NCBI GenBank assembly: GCA_944472135.2
Contig: OX235264.1
Span: 118,697,809-118,761,808 of the forward strand
From: Trichobilharzia regenti
Taxonomy: Eukaryota > Platyhelminthes > Trematoda > Strigeidida > Schistosomatidae
DNA length: 64,000 bases
Reading direction: 5' to 3'
The notes under the pieces were generated by a model. The model saw only the letters and a program-made list of their open reading frames with translations, searched no databases and was not told where the DNA came from. Within the stretch, counting starts at the first letter, position 1. Every line of letters begins with the position of its first letter. The translations under genes and the position numbers were made by a program. This document shows positions 23,011 to 35,400 of this stretch, piece by piece.

Positions 23011-24445
23011 AACTAAATAACCTGCGAAAAATTTCCTATTAATGGGTCTCCGCAGGAGATTGCTGATTACCTTGAATGCTTCGATGCATGGTGCATTTCA
23101 AAGAACGTTCGGGATGACAAAATTCCAGCACATTTCATTACTGCTATTGGGCTAGATGCGTATAGCCTAGTGAAGACTCTGTCGTTTCCAGATAAACCCA
23201 TTTCTCTGCCATATGACAAGATCCGTGAACTTCTGATAAATCACTTTCATGTAACTATATTTGAGACCAGAGAGAGGGCTCAATTCCATAAACTGGTTCG
23301 TGCTCCCAACCAGAGGATTAGAGAATTTATTCTGCAACTCCAAATACAAGCTTCAAAGTGTAACTTTGGAGGTCAGCTGCATACTCAACCACGTGATCGT
23401 CTAATTGCTGGAATCAATATTCCTAAGTTAGAGAAGGAGTTAATTCAGATTCCCTCTTGCACCTTTTAAACTGCTAAAGATTTATGTATTACATATGAAG
23501 ATGTCAATAATGAATACTCTACTCCCACTACGTCAGTGTCTGATGTCATGCTGTCCAAAGTCAAAAATACAAGTGTTCATGGAAAGCAATCCAAACTGCC
23601 GTCCACAGGTAATAGAATGCAGCGAGAGATCAAAAACATTAAACCGTGGTTTTCCTGTGGAAAGTTACATCTAGGAAGCACTTGCCGTTTTCGGGGTGCT
23701 AAGTGTCACAAATGTGGTAAAGTTGGACACATCAAGACTGTTTGCAGAAGTTCGAATACTTCTGTTGCTCAGAATTCTTGTAATTCTCTCACTCTGTCTA
23801 GTAAAATTGAGTGAATGTGTCTTCCAACTTTTCAAAATACTCAATCTCATCCAATGATAACCTCCCCTACAGGTTCAGCCACTCAAGCGTCAACAGTTTT
23901 CAAAATGTGGTAGCCGAGTTACAATGCGAACTGTCGAAAACAGGAGAAAAACTGAATGAGATGAGAGAGCAACTGATTAAAATGGAGGAATTGTTGCATA
24001 TGCATAGACTGCGTCTGTTGAATGCAGAGCATACAAGCACCCGTGAAAGTCCTGCAAAACTATTCAAATCTCGAATTCTCAGAAAGCATCTGACGTCGTG
24101 ACTTCCAATGTACATTATTACAGAGGTAATGACTATAGACCTTCCGTTGGAATCATACTACAAAAAGTGGGAAATCGAGTGGTGAAGATGTTAGACATCA
24201 AACCTCACTCAGTTCATAACGGACACCTGGACTAAGTGACAATAAATGAAGTAAGTCGTTCCAATTATTATTTTAATGATTCCGCTAATAATCCTGATTT
24301 TGTAGATAATTCGGAAATAAGTCCAGATAATACTGATGAAAATAATATCACAGAATCAGTTAGGTGGAAGCTACTTACAAGCAAACTGAGACATCGTTAT
24401 AAATACGCAAGGAGATATTCGAGGTGTGGCGGATGTGGTGATTGA
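23007..24445 (+). pseudogene. gag-like frame of copy 2, inactivated
   Basis: The likely ATG (23007) is out of frame with gag after an A-run at 23027-23031; one A fewer would restore the frame. Premature stops follow at 23467-23469 (TAA) and 23812-23814 (TGA), and a frame change near 23905. The main CCHC knuckle is intact. In the first knuckle the leading Cys is Trp but the last Cys is present, the reverse of copy 1. The integrase-like tail (24050-24445) is in the same arrangement as copy 1. Confidence 0.8.
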
Positions 24446-24627
24446 CAATTTCTATCTCTGTATTGTTTAAATACTTACTGTTGATTGTTAATATGTTTCT
24501 TATATGAACTGAATAATAATTCCGCTAAATACAAATTCCTGACTTCTGCCCTCTCTGTGTTTTGGTTGGATTCGTGTAATTCGGTCATCTTGAAATACTA
24601 ATACTACTATTACAAATAATTACAACA
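24434..24627 (+). repeat. 3' LTR of copy 2
   Basis: 194 bp, TG...CA, followed by the target duplication ATTAT. A moderately purine-rich stretch (24410-24433) could serve as the polypurine tract. Confidence 0.92.
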
Positions 24628-24699
24628 ATTATGTAACAGGTACAAAGAGTAAATAAACGGTCGGTTAAACAAAATATGTCGCTAAGATATCATACAAAA

Positions 24700-25435
24700 A
24701 TTCAAAAGACATTATCAGCAAAGTAGTAGTACTTAGAATTATGCCCAAGTTTGAAATTTCATCTGTGTGCATAAATCAGGGTTTTCTATCCGGATTGCTA
24801 AGGTCTAGGCAATGCGAAGTATACAGAATCTTACTGTTTTCGGAAGGCTTCTTTTGACTTTGTAGGTAACTTTGAATGAATTCTCCTTACGTATTGAGTA
24901 TACATACGATTATAATCACAAACATTTAGTTTTAATTGAACTTCATATGATTATTATTTTATGCATTCACACCTAAGATTCAATTCCCCCACCGGATATA
25001 ACTTCTTAAAAACCATATGTGTATATACGATTGTACAGCATGATGATAAATTCGTGGAAAAGAGTCTCTTCGCTGAATCACTTGTTTTGATTTTCTATTG
25101 AGTATATGTTCAGTTATAGCACTCCATATTAATCCAATGTGATCTTTCTGTGGCGAAACAGGTTAATGTTCCCTAAGTGTTTTAGATAAAATACTCATCA
25201 AACGACCTTTATATCTCGGGCCACATGAGCAGGCAAATTGGCAGATCCAAATAGAAGTAGTCAAATGCGATAGTTTATATTTGGAGTTGTTGAAGAACAT
25301 TGAATGGGGCGGACAGGAGAGTACCAATCGTAATTTAGCAGCAAGAAATGTTCTTTTCAGGACGTTAAATATTCTTCTCTTTAGGATATCGACCATAAGG
25401 TCGCCTTTGAACACCGCATTCATTTAAAGCACCTT
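24700..25435 (-). pseudogene. Penelope-like element endonuclease region, interrupted
   Basis: Minus-strand frame 25163-25423 gives VLKRTFLAAKLRLVLS, then ICQFACSCGPRYKGRLMSILS, the endonuclease core with the second G of GxYxG kept. About 230 bp of unrelated AT-rich sequence (about 24920-25150) intervenes, after which FKVTYKVKRSLPKTVRFCIL and LAIRIENPDLCTQ complete the C-terminus. Confidence 0.7.
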
Positions 25436-25889
25436 CGGCGCAGAGATGGCTTGCTCTTTTTTGATTTTCTGCTTTATGTCGTGGATAGCTATTCTCAAGT
25501 AGTATTCTGTCTTCAACTGATTCGAGGCCCTAAATTCTGCAGATTCTAGTCGCAAGAGATATTATCAGATTCCGCTTGCAATTGGTGGGTACCCAGCTGA
25601 CAAACTTTTATAGTTGGTTGTCTTTCATGTTATGCAACCCTTGTCAATGCTTACCAATCTTCATCCCCCCACCTAGTTACAATTTGATTATTCATCCCTT
25701 TTTTAAACATTTTGACGACTTAAATAATAACGTTAACTTATTTTTTTACTTTTGGTTGAATGTCCTAATGCTCACACACGCACGCACACACAAAATAATT
25801 ATGTAAATTTGAGATTGTACAGCTGAATGAATTAAGCAAAAAGAGACTTTTCGTAGAACATTTTGTTCCTATATTCTTATAATTTTGTT
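25436..25889. other. Non-coding, possible PLE terminal sequence
   Basis: Near 25830-25860 AAGCAAAAAGAGACTTTTCG resembles PLE ends at 25060 and 44340. A (CA)n tract lies at 25773-25793. Nothing else recognised. Confidence 0.35.
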
Positions 25890-26875
25890 TATAGTACTCT
25901 TTAGTTAGCTCCGTGACTGGTCGTAACCTTTCAGAAGTTAAGACACTCGGGTATAACTCAACCCCTCATCTTACAGTTCGTAAACTCTTGCATCCTACCT
26001 ATTCTTCTTTATTGTTCACCCTTATTCTTTCCTGGTTTGCTTAAAAAGGACTATGTCACAATTCGTAGAATGCTGAAGACGGTCAGTCAGTAGGGTGAGT
26101 GGTGTCCCAGTGAACCACATAGTTAACGTCGTTGTCGATAGGCACTTGACTTCATGCAATAAATTTGCTAAAGGGATTTTGTCTGACTTGGAGCATCCGC
26201 TTTACCCTCAGCTTTCACCTTACATCTCCTCAGGTAGAACAAGGAGTAACTTCAGAAAACTGTATGCTCGCACGTCTAAGTATAAAAATTCTTTCATACC
26301 ATACTTGGCACGTATTTTATGTGATGAAAATAGTGTCAGGCAAGAATTAAATAACCTTTTTTCGTCCAGTAAATAAACGATTTCCTCCATCCATCCATCC
26401 TTATATACCTTCAAGTTTTACTTTTATTACTTCTATTATATTTATGGTCCTGTTACTTCTCTGTTTTACTCTCAGAATTGCAAACACCAACTTATCTCCA
26501 TGACGGCTGTAATCTTTGTTTTTCCCTTCACCATATCATGTAAAGAGAACATTATACTCAATATTTTTAAACATGTTAGGATTTCTATACCACATTGCCA
26601 ATACTGTGTGACACAAGCCAACGGCAATTTTCACTTGTATTCTTATTATTATTACCCTAGCTGTTATCATTATTATTGCTATTTCCATTTTATATGCTGC
26701 ATGTTTTTGACACTACCTCTATTGTAAATGTGGAAAATTTTCTGTGTGATTAATTTTTATTTACTATAATTTGAGGAAATTATATGCAAGGTGTTGTGAT
26801 TAATGCTGAAAATTCCATTCTGTATCACAAGTACTGTTTTTGGAATAAAGTAAATCATTATTATTATTCATCTCC
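25890..26875 (+). pseudogene. CR1-like non-LTR retrotransposon 3' end
   Basis: Early part: TVRKLLHPTYSSLL-like sequence in decayed frames. The open frame 26095-26376 gives VNHIVNVVVDRHLTSCNKFAKG, LEHPLYPQLSPYISSG, YKNSFIPYLARILCDENSVR and ends SSSK. A 480-bp 3' UTR ends in (ATT)n at about 26860. Related copies: 29218-30530 (minus), 48037-49135 (plus). Only the extreme C-terminus of the RT protein is present. Confidence 0.75.
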
Positions 26876-27985
26876 TCTTCCCGTGAACCACACAGTGTCA
26901 CTCTTCGAGGACAAACTCACCGTCTGACATTAGGGTTGCACTCGAGAGCCTGATGCCTGGTTTCAGCAAACAATCTACTCAGCGTCTGTGTGTGTGTGTG
27001 CTGTTGGACAATACGCTCTTTGTTGTTTCGTCGTCAGATGCCATTTTTGTTAGTCCTTTGTAGCTAGACATCGGACCTTAAGCATGGAGCGAAGCAAGTG
27101 TTGAAGAAAGTCTACAGCTAGCTATTGAAAATGCTTTGCGTGAAGCGTGTATCAAGTCTCAGAACCATACAAATGCACTGAAATGATATTACTGCTGAAA
27201 ATTAGGTTCTGGTGCATTTTGTTGCATACATTGGATTCAACATTAATTTCAGATTAATGAAGCTCTGTCTTTCATTCCCTATCCTGACTAGCTTTGACGT
27301 CCTCATCTGTTCCCCCATTTGTAGCTGAAATGATTATGCCAAGATAAGTGGAAGAAATGATCTCCTTCAAATTACTCCTGCCGACAGTAATTGGTGTTTG
27401 TTGTTGTTGCTGCTTGTCGGTCAGGTATTTTCGTAATCCCTGTTTCCTCTATGTTTACTTGAAGTTTCGTCTTTGCTAATTCTACTTTCATAGTACTTAT
27501 TTTCAACTGTAGATCTCTTAATGTCTTGTCGTTGGTTCAACGTATCCCTGTTTTCTTGCTCGTCACCGACGGTGTGCTGCATACTCCAGTTCACCACAGT
27601 TGAAAATATCATGAATATCATGCCTTCACTTCACTGGCTTCGTCGAGTTTTCCGTTGTAGATCAAGTGACTAGTGACACTGTTGTGCAGCTGTGGCATAA
27701 GGCTGATAAGGATTTGACGTACTGCACTCCATAAGGTTAAAGCAGTTTTCAAATCTATTCATGGTGCTTGCGATATCAAAGGCCTGAAGAAGTCAATAAA
27801 GCTGAGGTACAGATTTGACTGTCATTCTATACTTTGTTCGATGATGATGTGTAGAGTTGCAATTTGATAAGCAGATGACTTGCATTTCCTGCATCCAGCT
27901 GATTTTGGGCTGAGTTATGTATCAGCGTATGTTTTAGTTGTTCCAAAGTGAGGCGACATAATATTTCATTTAGCGTGGACAAGAG
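26875..27985 (-). pseudogene. RTE-clade reverse transcriptase fragment
   Basis: Minus strand, in order: an LDEILCRLTLEQLKH-like start, an IKLQLY region, a CTTVSLVT motif block, SNLKEIISSTYLGIIIS, GGTDEDVKASQDRE, NLIFSSNIISVHLYGSET, and a C-terminal part ending near 26880. Heavily mutated. Its 3' end abuts the CR1 (ATT)n tail head-on, and its 5' limit is the GATA array. Confidence 0.7.
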
Positions 27986-27988
27986 AGT

Positions 27989-28927
<939 letters not shown>

Positions 28928-29217
28928 GGAACTAATTGTAACGACTACAAACGCAAATACCTTCGCTTCACCCTGATGATCGACATACGTTTTATATCAA
29001 TCTGTTGATAAGTATATTGATTTCTCCTGACGTGTGAATTATAAGGTGATTAGAAACTATGATGCCTCACTACTGCTAATATGCGCTAGTGAAAGAAGTC
29101 CTTAATCTAGTTGAATTTTTTCAACTGCTCCAATAAATCATAAAGTGTATCTGAAATCCTATTTCCAGTCCTCTCATTAAATTGTTGATAATTGATATTT
29201 CACACAGAAAAGCAGGT

Positions 29218-29250
<33 letters not shown>

Positions 29251-30530
29251 CTGCTTTATTCCACAAAAACAGTACTTATAATACAGAATGGAATTCTCAG
29301 TCTTTGTCACAATATTGCATCTGTTGTACTCAAAAATATAAAATAAAAAATTCAAAATTAAAACAAAAGTATCCAGAGTAAGTTCTCCACATTTACGGCA
29401 TAAAGTCATAAATATTTGAAGCACGAATTGAGAATATTAAATATAATAATAATAATAACAGTGAGTTTGTTTCAAACAGTATTGGCAGTTCAGTTTGGAA
29501 ATTTTAGCTGATTTAGTATAGTGAGGGAAAATACAAAATTAATAGTTATTCACATAGCTTAAATGATGTTTACACTTATGAAAAAATAAACAAATAAAAA
29601 CAAAAAATTGAGAGGATTATAAATACAAGAAGAACAATAACAATAAAGCTTGATGTTGTAAGGTGGAAGAAATGCTTTATTTAGTAGTGCGTAGAAGGTT
29701 AGTTAGTTACTTCGTGCCTGACGCTATTTTCATAACATAAAGTACGTGCCAAATATGGTATAGTGGAATTTTTATACTTAGACGTAGGTGCATAAATTCT
29801 TCTGAAAAGACTTCTTGTTTTACGTGAGGAGACACAAGGTTGTAGATGCGGATAGAGTGGGTGCTCAGAGTCTGACAAAATTCCTTTGGGAAATTTGTTG
29901 TATGACATCAAGTGCCTATCAGTGACAATGTCAATGATATGGCCCAATGGGATACTTCTAGCCCTATTGATCCACAGTCTTCGCAGTTCTACGAAGTATG
30001 ACAGCCTTTTTTAAGCAATCCAGGAAAAAATAAGGGTGAACGGTAAAGAAGAATAGGTAAAATATACGGGTTGACAAATTGTGAGAGGAATGTTTGGGTC
30101 ATGCCTGAGCTCCTTAACTTCTTAATGTAAAAAGTCAGATGAAATATTCTTTTAGAGATCGCTAAGACATGGGAAGACCAAGATAGTTCAGAAGAAAGAA
30201 TTAGCCCAAGATACTTAACTTCAGCCATGGTTTCTATATATCATTATCATCAATTTTGCAACGGTCATAGGAACCAACAGCTTCACTTAACTTTCTTTTA
30301 CATCGAAAACTGGAATTAGCAGTCTGACATTTGGAGGGATTTAGTTTAAGACCATTAGACGAAGACCATTTGCTGACTCCTGATAGAAAGCTGCTCATCT
30401 TTGCACAGTCAAGCTGGGAGTTAACAGACATTGAAATTGTTAGATCTTTGGCATACTTAACAAAGTTGGTTTCATCAGAGTGAGGGATAGGAGGTGAAAA
30501 CATTCCACCAACCACAAGAAGTATCCGTCA
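29218..30530 (-). pseudogene. CR1-like non-LTR retrotransposon, RT C-terminal part and 3' UTR
   Basis: Frame 30234-30515 covers the RT motif C region, reading FVKYAKDLTISMSVNSQ, where the catalytic pair DD is KD. It continues SGVSKWSSSNGLKLNPSKCQ. Frame 29989-30228 gives VKYLGLILSSELSW and ILPILLYRSPLFFPGLLKK, and frame 29699-29947 gives the C-terminus DRHLMSYNKFPKGILSDSEH. The 3' UTR ends in an (AAT)n tail at 29220-29250. At least two frame breaks. Confidence 0.8.
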
Positions 30531-30990
30531 CCATCAGTAAAAGTAATCTAAATAAAATCGTCTATTGCACGTAATTCTGTAGCATTCTCTCAACTACAGG
30601 TGTCACGGTTGAGCCAAGAGGAATTCGGAAAGAAAGGAAAGTAGGCGTTCAGCATACTCTGAAATTAGTGTACACACAGCATATGTGACAAGGAGTAACA
30701 GTCGAAGTTTCAGTGCTGATGTGAAGTCAGTGCTTCGGCATCGTCCCACTGATGTTACACACGTGACTACTAACCATAGATGAAACCAGTAATACGACTA
30801 AAGTCTACTTAGCAAATCAATAAATTTTATATTCACCCATTCCCCTGTGTAAGATATATGTTATACGTATGTATTAATGATAGTGAAACTGCAGAAGATT
30901 AAAAATCGTTTGCGGACATTTTTATTGGGGAAAGCGCATCATAATTATATATTTTTAGACAAAGCAATAAGAAGACGTAATTTGTCTGAA
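30531..30990. other. No firm feature
   Basis: A weak RTE-like trace (CTCAACTACAGGTG at about 30590, then decayed coding) is below what I can support. Otherwise AT-rich. Confidence 0.3.
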
Positions 30991-30994
30991 CCGT

Positions 30995-31184
30995 GTATTT
31001 GATTTTTGATTACAGCTAGATTCCACACTGCATTTTCGGTACAAGTATGGAATTTTCAGCATGGATATCGGTAGCCCAAATTTTGCAGGCCGACCATAGA
31101 TATCAGGTGTGCGTCGGTGCGGGCTCGAACCCCGGACCATGTGCATGGTCGGCGAGAGTCCTAACCACTGTGCCACCGACGCAC
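30995..31184 (-). repeat. tRNA-derived SINE family A, copy 2
   Basis: Minus strand: GTGCGTCGGTGGCACAGTG start at 31184, A box, B box CCGGGGTTCGAGCC, then the body shared with 8355-8570. The A-rich tail is short. Confidence 0.8.
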
Positions 31185-31620
31185 AAAAGGACAAGGAACG
31201 CATATACGTGGTTTTAACTTCCTACTTTCCAGCTATGGTTTTCAAACACTTTCTAAAGATAGATAGGGTTGAAAGACGTATAACCATCAATTTTATGTCC
31301 TGTCTCTATAATATGTTTCGCAATAGAGGAGCTAGATCTCCTATTTTCACAACTAATAGCTTCTGGCGATTCTATCTGCTATATTTTTAAACACATTAGA
31401 AGTAGTCTAGGTCAGCGGAAAACAGAGTGTTCTGATTTGTTGGCGATTGCCCCAAGATGAATAGTTTATCAATGAGATTATTTCCTGGATACAACGTAAA
31501 CTAAATTCAAAATTAAGGAATAAAAAAGACGCCGAATTAAAATGTTGGTGTCAAATTTTATCTGATTCTTATCAGTGTGACTTAGTACAGCCCAGTCGAT
31601 AGTATGAAAAAAGGAAATAG
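31185..31620. other. No gene recognised
   Basis: A 93-codon frame at 31109-31390 runs out of the SINE into AT-rich DNA and has no motif. Confidence 0.4.
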
Positions 31621-31624
31621 CTAT

Positions 31625-31730
31625 ATATATATAAGACAGATTAAGCGAAGAAAATGGGGTGACATAATTGATATAATTACTCAGAAGTGGCTTTAGAAAT
31701 GAAATTAAAAGTTGTAAATTACGTGGTACT
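31625..31730 (+). repeat. PLE terminal segment, plus orientation
   Basis: AAGCGAAGAAAAT, then GGGGTGACATAATTGATATA and AATTAAAAGTTGTAAATTACG. The same series appears inverted at 32245-32420, so the pair brackets the family D coding fragment. Confidence 0.55.
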
Positions 31731-31954
31731 CAACGGCACAAAGATAAAAATTTGATAAGGTTAAAATTGCTCTTGAGTGAGAATAAAAGTATTTGATTGT
31801 CAATTTAACAAGTGTGAAGAGGGTGTGAAAATATACAAAATGAGCATATGAGATTGATAATAGTGAATTAATTATTAAGCCAAAAGCAAACTAAAAGTAA
31901 AACTAAAAATTGAAAAACCATAGAAAAAATCAAAACGTTTTTACAGGGAACGAT

Positions 31955-32250
31955 TAGTCAAGAGGTTAAGACCAAGATAGAATATGAGACTGGACAAACT
32001 TTTTCTGTATACAGAGTTCAGGGTTGTATTGATGAATTGCCAGCACCTCCGCCATACACAAAAGCCGAAACCTGACACCCTTTGTACCAATTGGCTGCAC
32101 TTTGTAGATGGTCTTGAGAGAGGACTCCGGTAGGCCTACGTGGCCTGAGTTCACCAAATACTCGAGAATTGAGCTAGTAATTGTCTTGCATTGTCCCTTT
32201 GCTAACCATGCCGGATAATGATCAGAGATGCGTTTGGAAAGCATGTACCA
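31955..32250 (-). pseudogene. Penelope-like element (family D) endonuclease C-terminus
   Basis: Minus-strand frame 31966-32244: LSKRISDHYPAWLAKGQ, LEYLVNSGHVGLPESS and RLLCMAEVLAIHQYNPELC. The upstream CxC...YIG core is missing, because the sequence switches to inverted terminal repeat at 32245. Confidence 0.75.
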
Positions 32251-32420
32251 TGTAATTTACAACTTTTAATTTTCACTTCTAATTATGTCAATTATGTTAC
32301 CCCCTATTACTCAATAATAGACGACTATACATTTTTCTAAGTATAAATACGACTGTACAGCCTCTGAAGATGATTTCGTCGATAAAGAAAATTTTCTTCG
32401 CTGAATTTGTCTTTTATATT
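32245..32420 (-). repeat. PLE terminal segment, inverted copy
   Basis: Reverse-complement counterpart of 31625-31730, plus CAGCGAAGAAAATTTTC and a CTTTATCGACGAAATC motif common at PLE ends in this window. Confidence 0.55.
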
Positions 32421-32744
32421 CTTCATGACCCAATGGGTATTTTCGGAGATATTTATATATTTATTTGCAATAAGTTATAATTTTTCACGCCTCACAGATT
32501 TTTCATCATGTAAAATGAGTGTTAGATAAGGTATCGTCTGAGTATCGTATTTATATTTGACATCATAAAGTCCTAACTGATGAGATACAAAGGAAGAGAT
32601 GTGCATGAAGAAGATGTGCAGAGTTCAAAATGGTGATATTCGCTGATCTTTGACATCGGTTCAAGTGCCTGCCTACAGCAGTATTAGACCGTTGACTAAC
32701 TAACACCTCTCTCAGTGCCCTTCACTGTGTAACAAAGTTTTTCC
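32421..32744. other. No gene recognised
   Basis: Non-coding AT-rich sequence. Confidence 0.4.
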
Positions 32745-33225
32745 AAGTAGCACAAGAATGATTACCAATGGGAGCAATAAAGAACAAAAGGTAGAATATA
32801 AGAATTAACAAAACTTAAAAAGTAGAGACTGAGAGACACCTGATTGTCTTAACTTCCATACGTAGCAGAAGGTTAGATGAAATATCTTTCTAAGGAATAA
32901 CACAATGTAAGATGACCAAGGATAGTTCATAGATCCGAAGTATTAAACAGTCGATTCATTTTCAACTTTAGTGGCTTTTATAATACAAAAATCATGGAAA
33001 TGAATCAGTTCTTGTAAATCAAGTTTGTGTCTGCAAGTGAAATTAACAACCTGACATTTGTATGAATTAAGCCTGAGACTATTTGACAAAGAGTACTCAC
33101 TAATTTCAGATAAATACTTATTCATTCTGGAAGAAACTGACAGATCACCAATATACTTAGGCAAACCGGTTTCATCAGAATGAAGCCATTCATAAGTGAA
33201 GAGACAGTAGGAAGATCGCCTACAA
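32745..33225 (-). pseudogene. CR1-like RT fragment, second lineage
   Basis: Minus-strand frame 32943-33263 aligns by eye with the 30234-30515 block: ETGLPKYIGDLSVSSRMNKY in place of ETNFVKYAKDLTISMSVNSQ, then SEYSLSNSLRLNSYKCQVVNF. Catalytic YADD reads YIGD, so it is dead. It is clearly divergent from the other CR1-like copies. Confidence 0.65.
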
Positions 33226-33236
33226 CAAAAGAAGCA

Positions 33237-33395
33237 TCGAGTTTCGAACTCCTGCCGACGCACACCTGATATCTATGGTCGGCCTGCAAAATTTCGGTTG
33301 CCGATATCCATGCTGAAAATTCCATACTTGTATTAAAAATACAATGTGGAATCAAGCTGTAATCAAAAATAAAATTAGAATAAATACAGAAGACT
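33237..33395 (+). repeat. tRNA-derived SINE family A, copy 3 (5' truncated)
   Basis: Plus orientation from just before the B box (GAGTTTCGAACTCC), then CACCTGATATCTATGGTCGG, the family A body and a short AAAATAAAAT tail. The A box is missing. Confidence 0.7.
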
Positions 33396-34015
33396 TTGTC
33401 TTTTACAAATATAATTTTTTACAAATGTCTACTTCTCACTCGGCGCCCAAATATTTTAGAACTATTCTATCAAATCTTGACTACAGTTCATTTGATTTAT
33501 TTTGTAATCGAATTAAATTAACAAAGAAAGTATGTAGTTGGCACTCTCCGGTGTCTGCAACAGAATGCGTATCCTAAATTCGTAGCTGTCCAGTCACCTG
33601 ACAACTTCAGTATGTCGAATAAAGCAGCTCAATTTTCAGAAAGAAGACACAGTAATGAGTTTGACAGGGTGCTTCAACCTAACTCTAATCCTAAACACCA
33701 TAATTTTGAAAATACGTCTAATCATAAAATTCTAGATACTAACAGTTTGAACAGACATGAAGGTGTGATGTTAGATGACGCATAGGAAATCCTGATTAAT
33801 AAATAAGAATGGATATGTATCACTAACTAATAATACTTGGTTAAAGTTTCCCGACTGTCTATATCTACTTATGCAGACGTTAAGACATTGTTTTACAACT
33901 GTTTATCCGCACACACACACACAAACACACTGTGTTTAAAGTGTTTAACAAAGGTAGATCAATATTTGTAAGTCTGAGGTCAAATTTTGATCACAACTCG
34001 TACAATTTTGTTTAT
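33396..34015. other. No gene recognised
   Basis: Frames up to 77 codons occur but none has a motif. A (CA)n tract lies at 33910-33930. Confidence 0.4.
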
Positions 34016-34116
34016 TATACTTGTTAATATTTGTTTTATGAATCATGATTGGAGAAAGTTTTTTAAACAGTAAAGATGTTCCTTTTATATATAAATCTGT
34101 TATGTTAATTTCGATT

Positions 34117-34166
34117 AATTTCCCTGAAGAAGTTCGGACCAGATTGCCGAACGAAACGTTGGAATT
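34117..34166 (+). ncRNA. PLE hammerhead ribozyme, core intact
   Basis: Core CTGAAGA (34124-34130), one extra A, stem II GTTCGG/CCGAAC (6 perfect pairs, 34132-34137 with 34147-34152), GAAA (34153-34156), self-complementary stem III ACGT, and cleavage triplet GTT. Stem I pairs TTCC with GGAA. Type I with a minimal stem III, as known for PLE hammerheads. The extra nucleotide before stem II recurs in the other PLE motifs here. Confidence 0.8.
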
Positions 34167-34219
34167 ACTCATTTCAATATCGCTGAGATTTTACAATTAT
34201 AAATTTTTACAAAGAGGAC

Positions 34220-35110
34220 TTTGCTTTATGTATATAGCGTGCTACTTTCACAAAAAATACGAATTCGACCTGAGAACTCACAACTTAATTAACAACGTCT
34301 TCAACGACATTGATTTCACAAGCGAAGAGGCATCCGAGAGCGAAATCCTATTTTTCGACGTCTTAGTCAAGAGAACGACCACAGAAAGATTAAAAAATCC
34401 AGTTTATAGAAAACCAACTCACACGGACTATATACTTAATTACAACAGCAACAACCCGATAACACACAGAGGGAATTGTATACAAACACTATTCAAGAGC
34501 GCCAGGTAGGACTCATTAAAGCACTCCCACCTTAAAGAAGATTGAAGAAAGATATCTCATGGACGTCTACCAAAAGAATGGATATCCACGGAATTTCACG
34601 AAAAGGAATATACCCCAAGCCAACCTATCAAATCAAAGGCTCCTAAGGAAAGCACAAAGAAAATCGCTCTACCATATATAAAGGACATCACAAAAATCAC
34701 TGCAAAACTTCAAATCCTTAGGATATGACATCACACACACACAAACCAACAAAATCACTTCACCACTCAGCTGGCTCTATGTCAACCAAAAGACTCAACA
34801 ACAAAAGAGTATAAAACTAACATCATCTACAAAATAAATTGTAACAACTGAGAAAGAAAACACTACATTGGTCAAAGTGGACGTCTCTTTCGTCTTTGTA
34901 TTCATGAACATAAACTAACCGTCAAAAAACATGACACCCACTCCCTCGCTCATATCACTCACCGCATACAGACAACCACGGACATCAATTTGACTGAGAG
35001 AATGATCAGATATTAGCCAGAGGAAACACCAAGAACACCAGAGAAATTTTGGGAAGCCCGGGATTCCAGTGAATTGGCAATTAATAGACACATCTAGGTA
35101 GACAAAATAT
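34220..35110 (+). pseudogene. PLE family F RT end, linker and GIY-YIG endonuclease
   Basis: Frame 34045-34509 contains EILFFDVLVKRTTTERLKNP and VYRKPTHTDYILNYNSNNP, the conserved RT end. Further frames give RLLRKAQRKS, SPLSWLYVNQKTQQQ and a KINCNN-stop-ERKHYIGQSGRLFRL core, where the stop sits just before the YIG motif, then IHEHKLTVKKHDTHSLAHI. Stops near 34508, 34850 and 35015 inactivate it. Confidence 0.8.
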
Positions 35111-35317
35111 ACTAAACGATAAGGAAATCTCACTCACCAAGGAGGCGAAATTCAGGTTAATGAAACAATCAGTTCCAATACAGATAGCCTAAAGGGTGTG
35201 AAAACGCACACAAAGACAAACCAATCACGTTCAAGGTCACCACTAAATAGGAGAGATGACTATTGGTGAACTCGTGGAGAAATCTAAACACTCACTTCAA
35301 TTCAAATTGAAGTATGC

Positions 35318-35360
35318 TCTGAAGACGTTGCCTAATAGGGCAGTGATGAAAGTTTAGCAA
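35318..35360 (+). ncRNA. PLE 3' hammerhead-like motif, decayed
   Basis: CTGAAGA, one extra C, GTTGCC pairing with GGCAGT across TAATAG, then GAT and GAAAG. Three extra bases before GAAA and a poor cleavage site suggest it no longer cuts. The better-preserved relative is at 57601-57645. Confidence 0.5.
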
Positions 35361-35400
35361 ATAAACCACCATCCAGCTTGCTCAGAGAACACAACTAAAT

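Larger units (their letters stand above)
22800..24627 (+). mobile_element. Ty3/Gypsy gag-only LTR element, structurally complete copy 2
   Basis: Two 194-bp LTRs flank a 1.44-kb interior. The 5-bp direct repeat ATTAT lies directly outside both ends (22795-22799 and 24628-24632), marking a genuine insertion of 1828 bp. The LTRs differ at only a few positions, so the insertion is fairly recent. Its interior lacks protease, RT, RNase H and integrase core in the same place as copy 1, showing that a deletion derivative has been mobilised. Confidence 0.93.
34020..35400 (+). mobile_element. Penelope-like element (family F) with a hammerhead motif near each end
   Basis: A hammerhead (34117-34166) leads directly into RT C-terminal coding and the linker (34220-34850). 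The GIY-YIG endonuclease (34850-35110) follows, then a 3' non-coding part with a second hammerhead-like motif (35318-35360). The N-terminal half of the protein is deleted between the 5' ribozyme and the RT end. An inverted relative is at 57565-58440. Confidence 0.75.

Noticed and set aside
30590..30780. Additional RTE fragment
   Set aside because: Only a short CTCAACTACAGGTG match and a loosely similar reading; too weak to separate from chance.
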